DNA of 64,000 nt from Alviniconcha marisindica. Lineage: Eukaryota; Mollusca; Gastropoda; Provannidae. The translations under genes and the position numbers were made by a program. Below the pieces are notes generated by a model. It saw only the letters and a program-made list of their open reading frames with translations. It searched no databases and was not told the DNA's origin. The stretch spans positions 320,001-384,000 of the forward strand of contig JABMCL010003549.1 of assembly GCA_018857735.1 (NCBI GenBank), given 5' to 3'. Below, one piece after another: positions 48,918-60,739 of the stretch; position 1 is the first letter of the stretch; the number at the start of each line of letters is the position of its first letter.

Positions 48918-50069
48918 TGAAGGTTTTGCTGTACTACAATCCTTGTAATGTTTTGAGTTGTGTTTGTGTCGTTCCTTGCGTGTGTGTAGTGTCTGTGCTT
49001 CTTATGAAGTATGCAAATGAGCGCGCGCACCGCGTTAGTGTAAGCCCCACAGATTTGTTGATGTGCTAATTAACTCTGTAATGTACCTTTGTTGATGTGC
49101 TCATTAATTGTGTATTATTCCTTGAATTGTACAATAAATTCTTCTTGTAAAGAAATTTTATTTTTGCGTCCTGTAAAATGAAAGGGTCAATTCAAGGCGA
49201 GCAAACACCTCCATTGGTCAATACACAGTAAAGACACACATTATGGTCTAACCAAGGGCAACAGCTGGTTGAAAGTTAGAAGCGCGTGGCTGTCAGCGAA
49301 ACGAATCAAGCCACAGGAAGAAACATGTGCACAAGCCAGCCCACTGTCCCGTTTGGTAAACGTAGGAGAGAAGAAAAAAATCCATAGTTTTGCTTGTTTG
49401 TCAGTGGGCGTATACAGCGTGTGATCACATCCTCCTTAACCCATTCACTGCCCCAGGCCGTAAGATTTTCCGGGCTGGAAAATGCTGACATGCAAACAAG
49501 TATATTTGATGGTCCTATAACAAATCCACTTTCAGTACTGTGCTTTTTGATAGGGCTCATGTGAAGGGGGAAAAAGCCTTAATGATTTTGATAGGGCTCA
49601 TGTGAAGGGGGAAAAAGCCTTAATGATTTCAAGTTTGGCACTTTTACTTGTCGTTTTCTGTCTTACGGAGCAGCAAGCGTGGCAGTGAAAGGGTTAAAGG
49701 CACTCCGAAAACCTACTTTTATCCAACAGGAAGGGAAGACCAAAATAAAGTCTTAAGTTTAAAATGCTCCGTTGGTTTTATGTTCATTTTCAAATCTTTG
49801 TTTTCTTTGTGAAGATTAGCTGGCCTGGGTGAGCACAACGACAGTGATGTTGCTCCCAATGAAACAAAGACAAAGCATCGTTCTGCTCCCCTGGGACAAT
49901 TCAATTCAAAATTCAATTCAAAATACCTTGCAATCATATCAATTAAACGGAAATTTTTCTTCGCTCACATCAGCTCTGCGACATTAGATAAAGTAGTTAA
50001 ATTAATTTAAACACATTAAAAACAGAAGGAGGTATAACACATAAAGAACAGCTGTCATAAAAAGTAAGT
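48411..50069. other. Unassigned DNA in arm A'
   Basis: Contains a GT/GCGC microsatellite (48779-48920) and an exact 41-bp tandem duplication (49548-49629, beginning GATAGGGCTCATGTGAAGGG). No gene or mobile element is recognised. Confidence 0.6.
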
Positions 50070-50170
50070 GACAGAGCTGAGGAGCTGTGTGAAAGTCGAG
50101 GTGGCCGTCCTGGGCTCCCGTCCCTAATAAGCCTACGGTTTCTGTGGACGTAAAGCAACACTTCAACAAC
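50070..50170 (+). mobile_element. SINE family S2 copy
   Basis: GAGGAGCTGTGTGAAAGTCG through GGTTTCTGTGGACGTAAAGC, a single partial unit. Confidence 0.75.
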
Positions 50171-50520
50171 AAGGTAAGTGATAACTAATACATCTTTAAC
50201 AATCACATGCATTCCAGATGGCGTTTTAAGGTTGAAAACCGAGACATATTCCATGCCTTCAGTTCCAATATTCCATACCTTCAATTTCAAACTCACTAAT
50301 TATCCACTCATATAATTATAATTATTTTACGAGTTGAAGGCAATCACAAAAAGTCTTTATTTCAGACAGTTCCGTTGCATAATTATTCACAGTTCCACCT
50401 CTTTCTTCCTCTCCTTCGCAGCGATGCTCGGCAAGCTCCGAACTGAGCCTGACACTGAAGCACTTTTGTCTGAACAGTCCGCTCTCTTTCATACCGATTC
50501 TAAACACTTGTTTCCTCTGA

Positions 50521-50853
50521 GTAAGTAAGTATACCTGGTGCTTAATGTCCCCAGAAACCATAAGGTTTGTTAGGGACGGGGAGAAGGGGGGGGGGGGGGG
50601 GGAGGAAGGGGGTATGGGGGGGGGAGAGGGAGATTATATACCTATCGCTACACTGTCATCACCAGAATGACTTCTGCATTAAGGTGGGCAGCGATGAGAG
50701 CCATCTTAATGTTTCGTAATTGTGAGGGACAAAGTCACAAGACGGTGTCCACAGACCACAACTTGTGAAGAGAAAGGAGAGCCGAAGCAGATTCGAACCG
50801 AGGTCCCTCTGCTTACCAGCCTAACGCCTTACCGCTAGGCCAAACCGATTCAC
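50521..50853 (-). mobile_element. tRNA-derived SINE (S1)
   Basis: Complete from TTAC tail (as GTAAGTAAGTA) to tRNA-like head, with an internal poly-G block at about 50587-50602. Absent from arm A. Confidence 0.88.
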
Positions 50854-51094
50854 AGTTTTCTCTGATTCTTCTGTAGCCCTAATATAACCGTCATGCTTGA
50901 CTGGGCGTTAAAATCAGTTTCTTTCCTGCTCTTATTTCTTCAGGGGTCGGAGGATGGCTAGATGCACCAAACTATTATAATTAAGCGAGCTATGAGAAGA
51001 AAATACGACCATAGCGGTACAGTAATTGTATCTCATATCTCAGATCAGCATCCAGATCTCTCCTTGATATTCCCGGGCCCAGGGATTCCAAGAC

Positions 51095-51240
51095 AAAGCG
51101 GTACGGCCAGCGAGCCTTCAGGTATGTCGCTCCTCCCTCTGGAATGTCCTCCCCGAAAGCATCGAGGAGAAGGACTCCATTCAGTCTTTCAGACCTTTGC
51201 TGAAAACCCATTTCTTTACCTGCGCTGGTGTGTGTGTTAA
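51095..51240 (+). mobile_element. LINE reverse-transcriptase ORF, C-terminal remnant
   Basis: The sequence reads RYGQRAFRYVAP, then after a one-base frame change LWNVLPESIEEKDSIQSF and LLKTHFFTC up to a TGA. This is the usual end of many non-LTR ORF2 proteins. A (TG)n run follows at 51267-51358. Confidence 0.75.
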
Positions 51241-51262
51241 GTGAAGTTGATGTTGCCATAAT

Positions 51263-51266
<4 letters not shown>

Positions 51267-51358
<92 letters not shown>
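51267..51358. repeat. (TG)n microsatellite
   Basis: Pure TG for about 90 bases. Confidence 0.97.
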
Positions 51359-51445
51359 TTCTTTTTTCTGTTATCATTATTTGTAACTCTGTATATATTT
51401 TTACATTTAACTGCTATGTATAGTTCCACTTTTGGGAAGGGGTGT

Positions 51446-51767
51446 AAGTAAACATGGTGCTTAACGTCCACAGAAACCGTACGGCTTATTAGGGACGGGG
51501 AGAATGGGGGGAAAGGGGTATAGAGGTGGAGGGAGAAGGAAATTATATACCTATCGCTACACTGTCACCACCAGAATGACTTCTGCATTAAGATGGGCAG
51601 CGATGAGAGCCATTTTAATGTTTCAGTAGGAAGTGACGGACAAAGTCACAAGACAGTGTCCACAAACCACAACATTTTTTGACGAGAAAGGAGAGCCGAA
51701 GCGGTATCGAACCGAGGTCCTTCCGCTTACCAGCCTAACGCCTTACCGCTAGGCCAAACCGGCTCAC
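51446..51767 (-). mobile_element. tRNA-derived SINE (S1) inserted beside a LINE ORF1
   Basis: Complete copy flanked by GGGAAGGGGTG (51434-51444 and about 51770-51780). It lies at the 3' end of the minus-strand ORF1 frame and gives that frame its artificial end. Confidence 0.9.
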
Positions 51768-52790
51768 CGGGAAGGGGTGGGTGGGTAGGAGCTGTTTCTA
51801 CTTTTGGGTACGAGTGTCCTTTGGTAGTTTTAGCTTGCGAGAGCTTACATGTATACACTGTTTGTATCTGGCAAGGTTGCTTCACGCTGAAAGTGGGCTC
51901 CAGCAGATATACAAAGCCATAGGAAGAGCACATGCTGTTTAGCATTTGGTTGGTGTCTTCTATGGCCTGTGTATATCCACTGTTTAGAGGGAGAATGGAG
52001 GTGAAGGCTATGCAGCTTTGGGAAAAGACCCTCACCAGTTGCTTGGCTAGCGCCCGGAAGCTGACAGTGACCAGCTGCTTGTCATAGTTAGTGTCCGAGC
52101 AGTCGTTGGTGCCAATGTGGACAACACGACTAGTGTCCTCTCGGGGTGACTGGTTGGTCAGGCTAGCTGATAAATCATCGGCTGTAGCTCCTCCACTCGT
52201 TCTGACATGGATTTTGCCGTTTTGGTCCAGCTTTCGTCTGTCCACATGGCGCAGATTGGAATCACCAATTAGGCAGTCGCAATGTACTGGAACCTGTCTG
52301 GATCTGTTCACTCGGATGTCAGGTATGGCGCTGTCGGCAGAGCTATCAGCCGCTGTTTTGTTTGTAGCTGCCTGCTTTGATTGTTCCGAGTTGAGGGTGA
52401 AAGAGTCAGTGGTTGTGTCAGTGGTGGTGGAGAGAAGGGATGTTGTACGTTTATCCGTCGGAGGGGCTTGGGGCATCGGCAGAAGGCCTGTTTGGGTCTG
52501 TCCGTCTAGTTTCTGTGCATTAGGGGAACGGCCTGTTGTGTTGTGGCACTGCATTCCGGTCTGACTATTCACAATGGGAGGAACTGAACATTTAGAGAGA
52601 CGGTCTTCAAGATCCTTGATTTTCCTTGTGTTGCGCTCAAGGGAAGCTTTCCAGTCAAGGTTTTCTTGTCTCACGTCTCTCGAGTCGCTGTTCAATCCAG
52701 TCACGACCGATTTCAGGCTGTGCGACTGTTCCACCTTAAACTGGTCGAAGAGCACGCGGAGATGAAAGTGTGCAGATGAAAGTGTCCGAA
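51768..52790 (-). mobile_element. LINE ORF1-like protein with SGNH/esterase-type domain
   Basis: On minus the continuous frame (about 350 residues up to the SINE) begins with a charged, likely coiled-coil stretch (ENLDWKASLERNTRKIKDLE). A Ser/Thr-rich linker follows. Then comes a domain with CLIGDSNLRHV (GDS block), VVHIGTNDCSD (GTND block) and AFTSILPLN. These are hallmarks of SGNH hydrolase domains carried by ORF1 proteins of several non-LTR clades. No reverse transcriptase follows on this strand, because the SINE and other DNA interrupt. Its frame is offset from the upstream repetitive part (52791-53359). Confidence 0.75.
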
Positions 52791-53359
52791 CGGCACTCAT
52801 CCGTAGAATGATCAGACGAATGAGATGTAATGGCAACAGCTGCAGCAGAGACACGATCGACTGAAGTGTTGGCCGCGTCAGCAACCGAGGGAGAGTCTGT
52901 TGTGATGGAAACAGCTGCACCGTCTCTCGGTGTTCTTACTGGAGTGTTGTCGTTGTCGATGGAGAGGTTGGATGCGTCGGCAGTGATGGAAGCCGCCGGG
53001 TCTGAGAACCCTCGAGACTCAGCAGCAATGGCAGTATAACCACCGACAGAGATGGCGTTGTCGCTGTCGTCAGTGGGGATGGGCGTGCTGGTGGTGATGA
53101 CAGCTGCCGGGTCTGAGAACCCTCGAGACTCAGCAGCAATGGCAGTATCACCACCGACAGAGATGGCGTTGTCGCTGTCGTCAGTGGGGATGGGCGTGCT
53201 GGTGGTGATGACAGCTACTGGGGCTGTGGCAGTATAACCACCGGCAGAGATGGCGTCGCTGTCGTCAGTGAGGATGGGCGTGCTGGTGGTGATGACAGCT
53301 GCCGGGTCTGATAACCCTAGAGACCCAGCAGTGCGAGCATCATCACCACCAAATGACAC
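52791..53359 (-). mobile_element. Repetitive N-terminal part of the LINE ORF1 frame
   Basis: A minus-strand frame encodes 3-4 tandem copies of a ~36-residue repeat (TTSTPIPTDDSDNAISVGG ... ESRGFSDPAAV; 108-bp DNA unit). Non-repetitive Ser/Asp/Thr-rich sequence follows, ending SSDHSTDECRSDTFICTLSS. About 10 duplicated bases near 52755-52790 (GATGAAAGTGT twice) shift it out of frame with the SGNH part. I infer that the two were once one ORF1. Length variants of the repeat may represent element polymorphism. Confidence 0.6.
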
Positions 53360-53364
53360 GGTGT

Positions 53365-53605
53365 TGTCGCTGTCGTCGAGACGATGGGTGTTCCAGCAGT
53401 GGTGGCATCAGCCGATGGGACCACCTCACTGCTGACGAACATGGTTTTGTCGCTGTCATCGAGACGATGGGTGTTCCAGCAGTGGTGGCATCAGCCGATG
53501 GGACCACCTCACTGCTGACGGACATGGTTTTGTCGCTGTCGTCGAGACGATGGGTGTTCCAGCAGTGGTGGCATCAGCCGATGGGACCACCTCACTGCTG
53601 ACGGA
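53365..53605 (-). repeat. ~84-bp tandem repeat, 3 copies
   Basis: Units with GTCGAGACGATGGGTGTTCC and GCATCAGCCGATGGGACCAC repeat three times with one or two differences. They adjoin the repetitive ORF1 frame and may be its upstream extension. Confidence 0.88.
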
Positions 53606-53634
53606 CGCGGGTCAGTGTAGGAGTATGCGTGTGA

Positions 53635-54184
<550 letters not shown>

Positions 54185-54675
54185 TTAGAATATATTGTTA
54201 ATGTAATTCCAAAATTTCTTAATCGTCGGACAGTCGAAAAAAGAGTGTTCAATGTAATCTACTACATCGTTACAATATGAGCACATCCGATCAGCTCTCA
54301 CTTTCATCTTGCACAGTAATATATTTGTGGGATAAATAGTATGCAGAATTTTCCACTGTAGAACCCGTAGCCTTGTTTCTTTCGTTACTAATGATGGTAC
54401 TGACCATATGTGTTCGTCTATTTCGAATCCAAACTTCCTGATCCAGAAACCATTTGCGCACGGAACAGAGTCGTGCATAAAAATTAGCGCCGTTCTAAAG
54501 TCTTTCGCTGTGTTTATTTTTCTGTTACAGAAAAGTGGCCGGTCTGACAACTCGGGGTCTGCTGTATCACAAACATTATGACTGCGTACAAACGTGTCAA
54601 CAGCCGCTCTCACGACATTATATTCAAGAATTCGGCTGGGAGAGTTCCCTGTTTTGTTACATATGTCCTGACCAA
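54185..54675 (-). mobile_element. L1-like LINE ORF2 C-terminal fragment
   Basis: On minus the frame reads NGFWIRKFGFEIDEHIW, TRLRVLQWKILHTIYPTNIL and CSYCNDVVDYIEHSFFDCP. This is the cysteine/histidine-containing tail typical of L1-like and Tx1-like ORF2 proteins. It is uninterrupted for about 160 residues. Its 5' side is cut at about 54675, where another element begins on the opposite strand. Confidence 0.75.
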
Positions 54676-55690
54676 TCGCTCTGACCTCCGTGGTCATGAA
54701 AGTGTTCGAGCGCCTGGTTCTCAGGTCCCTCAAGGCAGCCACTGATCACCAGCTGGACCCGCACCAGTTCGCCTACCGGGCCAACAGATCCGTCGATGAT
54801 GCTGTCGCGCTTGCCCTGCATCACATTCTGCAGCACCTCGGGACCTCCGGCACATATGCCAGGGTGCTGTTCGTGGATTTCAGTTCAGCGTTCAACACGA
54901 TCATCCCACGGAAGCTGTTTAACAAACTGATCCACATGGGCGTCGAGAGGTCTCTGTGCATGTGGATTGTGGACTTCCTCCAGGACAGGCCCCAGTCAGT
55001 GACAATCGGCAAGCAGACCTCCAAGGAGATCACCGTCAACGTCGGTGCCCCTCAGGGGTGTGTGCTTTCACCTTTGCTATTCTCGCTGTTCACAAATGAC
55101 AGCGTGTCATCAGAGCCCTCTGTAGTCATGATTAAGTTTTCAGATGACACTACACTGGAGGGTCTGATCCACAACTCTGATGAGTCAGCCGACCGGGGTG
55201 AAGTTGAGAGGCTGGCTGGCTGGTGCTCTGAGAATGACTTGGAGTTAAATGTGTCCAAAACGAAAGAAATGGTGTTTGATGTTAGGAAGAGGAAAACGCC
55301 TCTTGTACCACTCACTATCGCTGGTGAGGTAGTCGAAGAAGTAAAATCATTCAAATTTCTTGGCACAACCATCTCCTCAGACCTAAAATGGGACGAGAAT
55401 TTTAGTTCCGCCATCAAGAAAGCCCACCAGCGACTTTTCTTCCTGAGACAGCTAAAGAAATTCAAAGTCAGTCATTCCATACTGACTCAGTTATATCGCG
55501 CTGCAATTGAGACATTCTGACATTTTCCATCACTGTCTGGTACAGCAGCGCGTGTCAGAAGGACAAAGATCAACTAGAGAGGACAGTTCGAACAGCCTCT
55601 AAAATCATAGGCAATGACATGAAACCAATTGCCTCCATTCACTCCCTGCGATCAGACCGCAAAGTGATGGCCATAGTTCGATTTGTACTT
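54676..55690 (+). mobile_element. Non-LTR retrotransposon reverse transcriptase, 5'-truncated, frameshifted
   Basis: The frame begins PIALTSVVMKVFERLVL and holds RT motifs in order: FAYRANRSVDDAV, FVDFSSAFN (motif with catalytic Asp), GAPQGCVLSPLLFSLFTND and KFSDDTTLEGLI. The catalytic pair is FSDD rather than the usual F/YADD. The frame stops at 55520. Downstream homology continues in another frame (FSITVWYSSACQKDKDQLER), indicating loss of two bases at about 55510. The N-terminal endonuclease is absent. It is a dead 5'-truncated insertion. Confidence 0.88.
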
Positions 55691-55789
55691 TGAACTGTGT
55701 TTGATAAATCGTTTGAACGATCGAGCTTTGGAATTGGTCCTATGGTTGTCATACAAACTTCATTTGCAACAGACACAGCAACAGGAGGC

Positions 55790-57330
55790 GAGAGTAAGGG
55801 GTTTCGCTGTCCCAGACACAGCAACAGACACAGCAACAAGAGGCGTGAGAGAGGGGTTTCGCTGTCCCAGACACAGCAACAGGAGGCGTGAGAGACGGGT
55901 TTCGCTGTCCCAGACACAGCAACAGGAGGCGTGAGAGACGGGTTTCGCTGTCCCAGACACAGCAACAGGAGGCGTGAGAGACGGGTTTCGCTGTCCCAGA
56001 CACAGCAACAGGAGGCGTGAGAGACGGGTTTCGCTGTCCCAGACACAGCAACAGGAGGCGTGAGTGAGGGGTTTCGCTGTCCCAGACACAGCAACAGGAG
56101 GCGTGAGTAAGGGGTTTCGCTGTCCCAGACACAGCAACAGACACAGTAACAAGAGGCGTGAGTGAGGGGTTTCGCTGTCCCAGACACAGCAACAGGAGGC
56201 GTGAGTGAGGGGTTTCGCTGTCCCAGACACAGCAACAGACACAGCAACAAGAGGCGTGAGTAAGGGGTTTCGCTGTCCCAGACACAGCAACAGGAGGCGT
56301 GAGTGAGGGGTTTCGCTGTCCCAGACACAGCAACAGGAGGCGTGAGTGAGGGGTTTCGCTGTCCCAGACACAGCAACAGGAGGCGTGAGAGAGGGGTTTC
56401 GCTGTCCCAGACACAGCAACAGGAGGCGTGAGTGAGGGGTTTCGCTGTCCCAGACACAGCAACAGGAGGCGTGAGTGAGGGGTTTCGCTGTCCCAGACAC
56501 AGCAACAGACACAGCAACAAGAGGCGTGAGTGAGGGGTTTCGCTGTCCCAGACACAGCAACAGGAGGCGTGAGAGAGGGGTTTCGCTGTCCCAGACACAG
56601 CAACAGGCACAGCAACAAGAGGCGTGAGTGAGGGGTTTCGCTGTCCCAGACACAGCAACAGGAGGCGTGAGTGAGGGGTTTCGCTGTCCCAGACACAGCA
56701 ACAGGAGGCGTGAGTGAGGGGTTTCGCTGTCCCAGACACAGCAACAGGAGGCGTGAGAGAGGGGTTTCGCTGTCCCAGACACAGCAACAGGAGGCGTGAG
56801 TGAGGGGTTTCGCTGTCCCAGACACAGCAACAGACACAGCAACAAGAGGCGTGAGTGAGGGGTTTCGCTGTCCCAGACACAGCAACAGGAGGCGTGAGAG
56901 AGGGGTTTCGCTGTCCCAGACACAGCAACAGACACAGCAACAAGAGGCGTGAGTGAGGGGTTTCGCTGTCCCAGACACAGCAACAGGAGGCGTGAGAGAG
57001 GGGTTTCGCTGTCCCAGACACAGCAACAGGCACAGCAACAAGAGGCGTGAGTGAGGGGTTTCGCTGTCCCAGACACAGCAACAGGAGGCGTGAGTGAGGG
57101 GTTTCGCTGTCCCGGACACAGCAACAGGAGGCGTGAGAGAGGGGTTTCGCTGTCCCAGACACAGCAACAGGAGGCGTGAGTGAGGGGTTTCGCTGTCCCA
57201 GACACAGCAACAGGAGGCGTGAGTAAGGGGTTTCGCTGTCCCAGACACAGCAACAGGAGGCGTGAGTGAGGGGTTTCGCTGTCCCAGACACAGCAACAGG
57301 AGGCGTGAGTAAGGGGTTTCGCTGTCCCAC
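55790..57330 (+). repeat. 43-bp minisatellite, ~34 copies, with a +18-bp variant
   Basis: The unit contains GGGTTTCGCTGTCCCAGACA, CAGCAACAGGAGGCGTGAG and a variable AGA/TGA/TAA triplet. About every third or fourth unit has an extra ACAGACACAGCAACAAG segment. The 43-bp period is not a multiple of three and its minus strand lacks stops. All three minus frames stay open for 527-602 residues, which is a repeat artefact. The array sits directly beyond the broken RT element. Confidence 0.95.
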
Positions 57331-57489
57331 ATACATCGCCAGGTGGCGGTAAGAGTTGGCTGTATCGACCACTTGCCACATTGGAAGACAATTAACGAAA
57401 TGTAACACGCGCTGTTGCTTGCACTGGCTTTTAGCCAACTGTGGCACGCCGTTACATCCCGTTACGCCAGCCGGCGTCTGTAGAACTCT

Positions 57490-58030
<541 letters not shown>

Positions 58031-58280
58031 TACGTGTCCACACCCACGCTTACACTGTCCGACATTCATATGGTGATCAGGTTCTCTCTGCGTTTGATCG
58101 AAAAAATATACATTTTGATAAGCTTAAAAGAATGTCACTGGCTGAACAAAGGATTTGTATATACTGCTCCTTCTGTAAGCCAGTTCGTTCTGTTGTTTCG
58201 AAAGAGAATTTTGTTCTCAAGTCTGTCTGTCTTCGGTCGATGTAGTACAAAAGGGTCAACCGCGTTGGTCTAAAGCGGAG

Positions 58281-58606
58281 TGAGCCGGTTTGGCCTAGCG
58301 GTAAGGCGTTAGGCTGGTAAGCCGAAGGACCTCGGTTCGACACCGCTTCGGTTCTCCTTTCTCTTCAAAAAGGTTGTGGTTTGTGGACACTGTCTTGTGA
58401 CTTTGTCCATCACTTCCTACTGAAAAATTAAAATGGCTCTCATCGCTGCCCATCTTAATGAAAGAATCATTCTGGTGGTGACAGTGTAGCGATAGGTACA
58501 TAATCTCCCTCTCCCCTCACCTCCATACCCCCTCCCCCCCTCCCCGTCCCTAATAAACCTTATGGTTTCTGTGGACGTTAAGCACCATGTTTACTTACTT
58601 ACTTAC
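58281..58606 (+). mobile_element. tRNA-derived SINE (S1), complete, with target duplication
   Basis: The copy runs from TGAGCCGGTTTGGCCTAGCG to the TTAC tail and is flanked by TGGTCTAAAGCGG (about 58266-58278 and 58607-58619). It is the best reference copy in the window. Confidence 0.92.
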
Positions 58607-58710
58607 TGGTCTAAAGCGGCAGAGAAACGTAGTCGGTGACAATTTATCCTTGACACACCGAGCCTGAATCGTGCAAGGACAGTTTTATATATTCTCCTTT
58701 TGCATACACC

Positions 58711-59031
58711 CTAAATATCTTTCACACTGAAGTGTGCTCTTGAAACAATGATAAAGATCGAAACGTTCACTGTTAGATATAATATGTGTCCACCAACGCT
58801 GATAGAAGCAATCTTTAAGACGTTCTTTAAATATAGGCTAAAACAGTCTTTCGTCACAATGCAGCTTCTCCATACATCTATAGACCTGTATCCGAATTCG
58901 TTCACACACAACAGGCATTTAACATGGTAAACCCAAATTTGTGCTTTGCTATTTCTTTCTTGTAGTCCATATAACATATCGTATGCTTTTCTGTGGAATA
59001 ACGACATAAAGGCTGTCGTAGACGAAACCAA
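58711..59031 (-). mobile_element. L1-like LINE ORF2 internal fragment
   Basis: The minus-strand frame includes VYHVKCLLCVNEFGY, a segment found between the RT and the C-terminal Cys/His region in L1-like ORF2 proteins of molluscs as I recall them. It could derive from the same family as 54185-54675. Confidence 0.5.
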
Positions 59032-59104
59032 TATAGCAGATTTAAAAAAAAATCTGAAGCAGAGTGACTGCTAGAGTTCTAATAGCGTTTTAATAACATT
59101 TTAA

Positions 59105-59215
59105 CCGTTTATCTGTTGTTTAAGTGTCGTTTTGTGGCTTGATAAAGGGGACTTCCCCGAAAATTTGCATACTGTGTGTCCGTGTCAAAATAAATAAGCG
59201 TTCGTTTGAACTTTT
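59105..59215 (+). repeat. Dispersed repeat related to 30945-31040
   Basis: The shared core is TTAAGTGTCGTTTTGTGGCT followed by AAAGGGGACTTCCCCGAAAA, in opposite orientations at the two sites. It is probably the 3' end of an unidentified retroelement. Confidence 0.6.
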
Positions 59216-59484
59216 TTGTTTTTGGATCAATATTGCAGACATCGAGCTGCAGCCTGAATATACAGTGGGAATCTTTCCAATTCTCCGTACACTATGTCAC
59301 TGAGGGGGCGGGGGAGGGGGGAGGGGGCGGTAGATTCAAAAATAACTTACAGGCTTGCATAGACCAGAATGCGGAAAATCCTATCTGCAGAAAAGCAACC
59401 TGGCCCGTCAGAGACGGGAAGCAACACCACAAATTGGATGATGGACCCTGTTTTTCTTGTTAAGAAATTTAACATGTCTGATGA

Positions 59485-59760
59485 TGTTCACAGTGTGATA
59501 AGAAATTTACCATGTCTGATGATCTTCATTCTCATATGAACAGTGCTCATCTGAAGATAAAACCATTTAAGGGCGAGACGTGCAAAAGATAATTTGCACA
59601 CAAGAGAAGCCTTGAGCCAGTCCACGTATGCGGTCACTGCGGGAAAGTTTTCAAAAGCAGAGGAAGTCTTGAAGACCATGCACGCTCGCATGACGGCAGT
59701 CTTCCTTACCCCTGCAACAAGTGCCGCGCCTCGTACGTTTCACATACAGGAATCAGCTGA
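59485..59760 (+). pseudogene. C2H2 zinc-finger protein fragment, broken
   Basis: One frame from 59485 reads CSQCDKKFTMSDDLHSHMN, giving C-x2-C-x12-H-x4-H. A degraded second finger has an in-frame TAA at 59590. A clean third finger follows (CGHCGKVFKSRGSLEDHARS, C-x2-C-x12-H-x3-H). The start of a fourth (CNKCRASY) runs into TGA at 59758. Stop codons lie just upstream of the first Cys, beside a ~36-bp local duplication (AGAAATTTAACATGTCTGAT and AGAAATTTACCATGTCTGAT). Zinc fingers of this type bind DNA, but this copy cannot encode a full protein. Confidence 0.75.
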
Positions 59761-59770
59761 GGCGTCATAA

Positions 59771-60308
59771 CAATAGCAAGAAATGCCTTTTTTGGGCTAC
59801 TTCACTGCCACAAGATGTTCGTTTTAGTTCAGTCTGAACAGTCATATGTTAAGCCTCGATGTGACAACCGCAACAGATCCCTTTGCAGTAGCTGTAACAA
59901 AGTAGCACTAGAAGCTGTGTGAAAAAGCACAACTCATGTTATAATTTGGTTCTGTGGTTGGGATAAAGACATCTCTAGAACCCATTGGTTCTTGCGGTAT
60001 TGTAGTGGGCTTTAGCCACAATTTTCGTAAGAACATTTTGAGTTTGACTGTAATCAAAAATAGTATGACGACTGATTTTGAGTATGTTTATTGCTTTTCC
60101 TCTTTAAAATGCAAATGATACTTGATGGGTATTATCATGCTTATTTGCTACATATTCTTATTCGTGATTTCTGAAGAATGACATTTTTCGTTTTTCGTTT
60201 GGGCACTGACACCTGAGCTTTTGTTTCAGATTCACCAGAGCATACTACGAATTCCTTTTGCCGAAGAAACCCGATGTGTTTCTGCAGCCATATGTCGCCC
60301 TTCCATTA

Positions 60309-60312
<4 letters not shown>
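59771..60312. other. Unassigned AT-rich DNA
   Basis: No gene, repeat or mobile element recognised. Confidence 0.55.
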
Positions 60313-60384
<72 letters not shown>

Positions 60385-60440
60385 GGCCATACTTCGTTTC
60401 CTCAACATAGTAGGCTATGCTATATAATTGTGTATAACAC

Positions 60441-60514
<74 letters not shown>

Positions 60515-60667
60515 ATACACAATTATATAGCATAGCCTACTATATAGAGGAAACGAAGTATGGCTGTTTACATTCTGTATTTTAACCAATCAGTGTTACT
60601 GTATCAGTGGAACGTTGAAATGGTTCGCCGTGAATAAATGAATAATCTAAAATAGGTGTGTGTGTGT

Positions 60668-60738
<71 letters not shown>
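60313..60738. repeat. Inverted repeat around (TG)n, plus two flanking microsatellites
   Basis: A CA run (60313-60380) precedes a ~62-bp arm (CCATACTTCGTTTCCTC ... GTGTATAACAC, about 60380-60441). A TG run follows (60443-60508), then the arm's near-perfect reverse complement (about 60509-60572). Another TG run begins at 60656. The arms differ by only a few bases and a small indel. Confidence 0.88.

Positions 60739-60739
<1 letters not shown>

Larger units (their letters stand above)
41880..51031 (-). repeat. Arm A': inverted counterpart of 1728-5470, carrying the gene's 5' end
   Basis: Homologous blocks run in the reverse order and orientation of arm A. They end at about 51031, where a LINE 3' fragment begins. 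Material without a counterpart in arm A lies mainly at 44560-46745 and 48410-50935. It includes two S1 SINEs (46125-46460 and 50521-50853) and one S2 copy. Confidence 0.85.

Noticed and set aside
52091..52564. 157-aa plus-strand frame
   Set aside because: Antisense shadow of the LINE ORF1 SGNH region.
55639..57447. Three overlapping minus-strand open frames of 527-602 aa
   Set aside because: They arise from a stop-free 43-bp tandem repeat; all frames show the same cycle and no protein family is recognisable.
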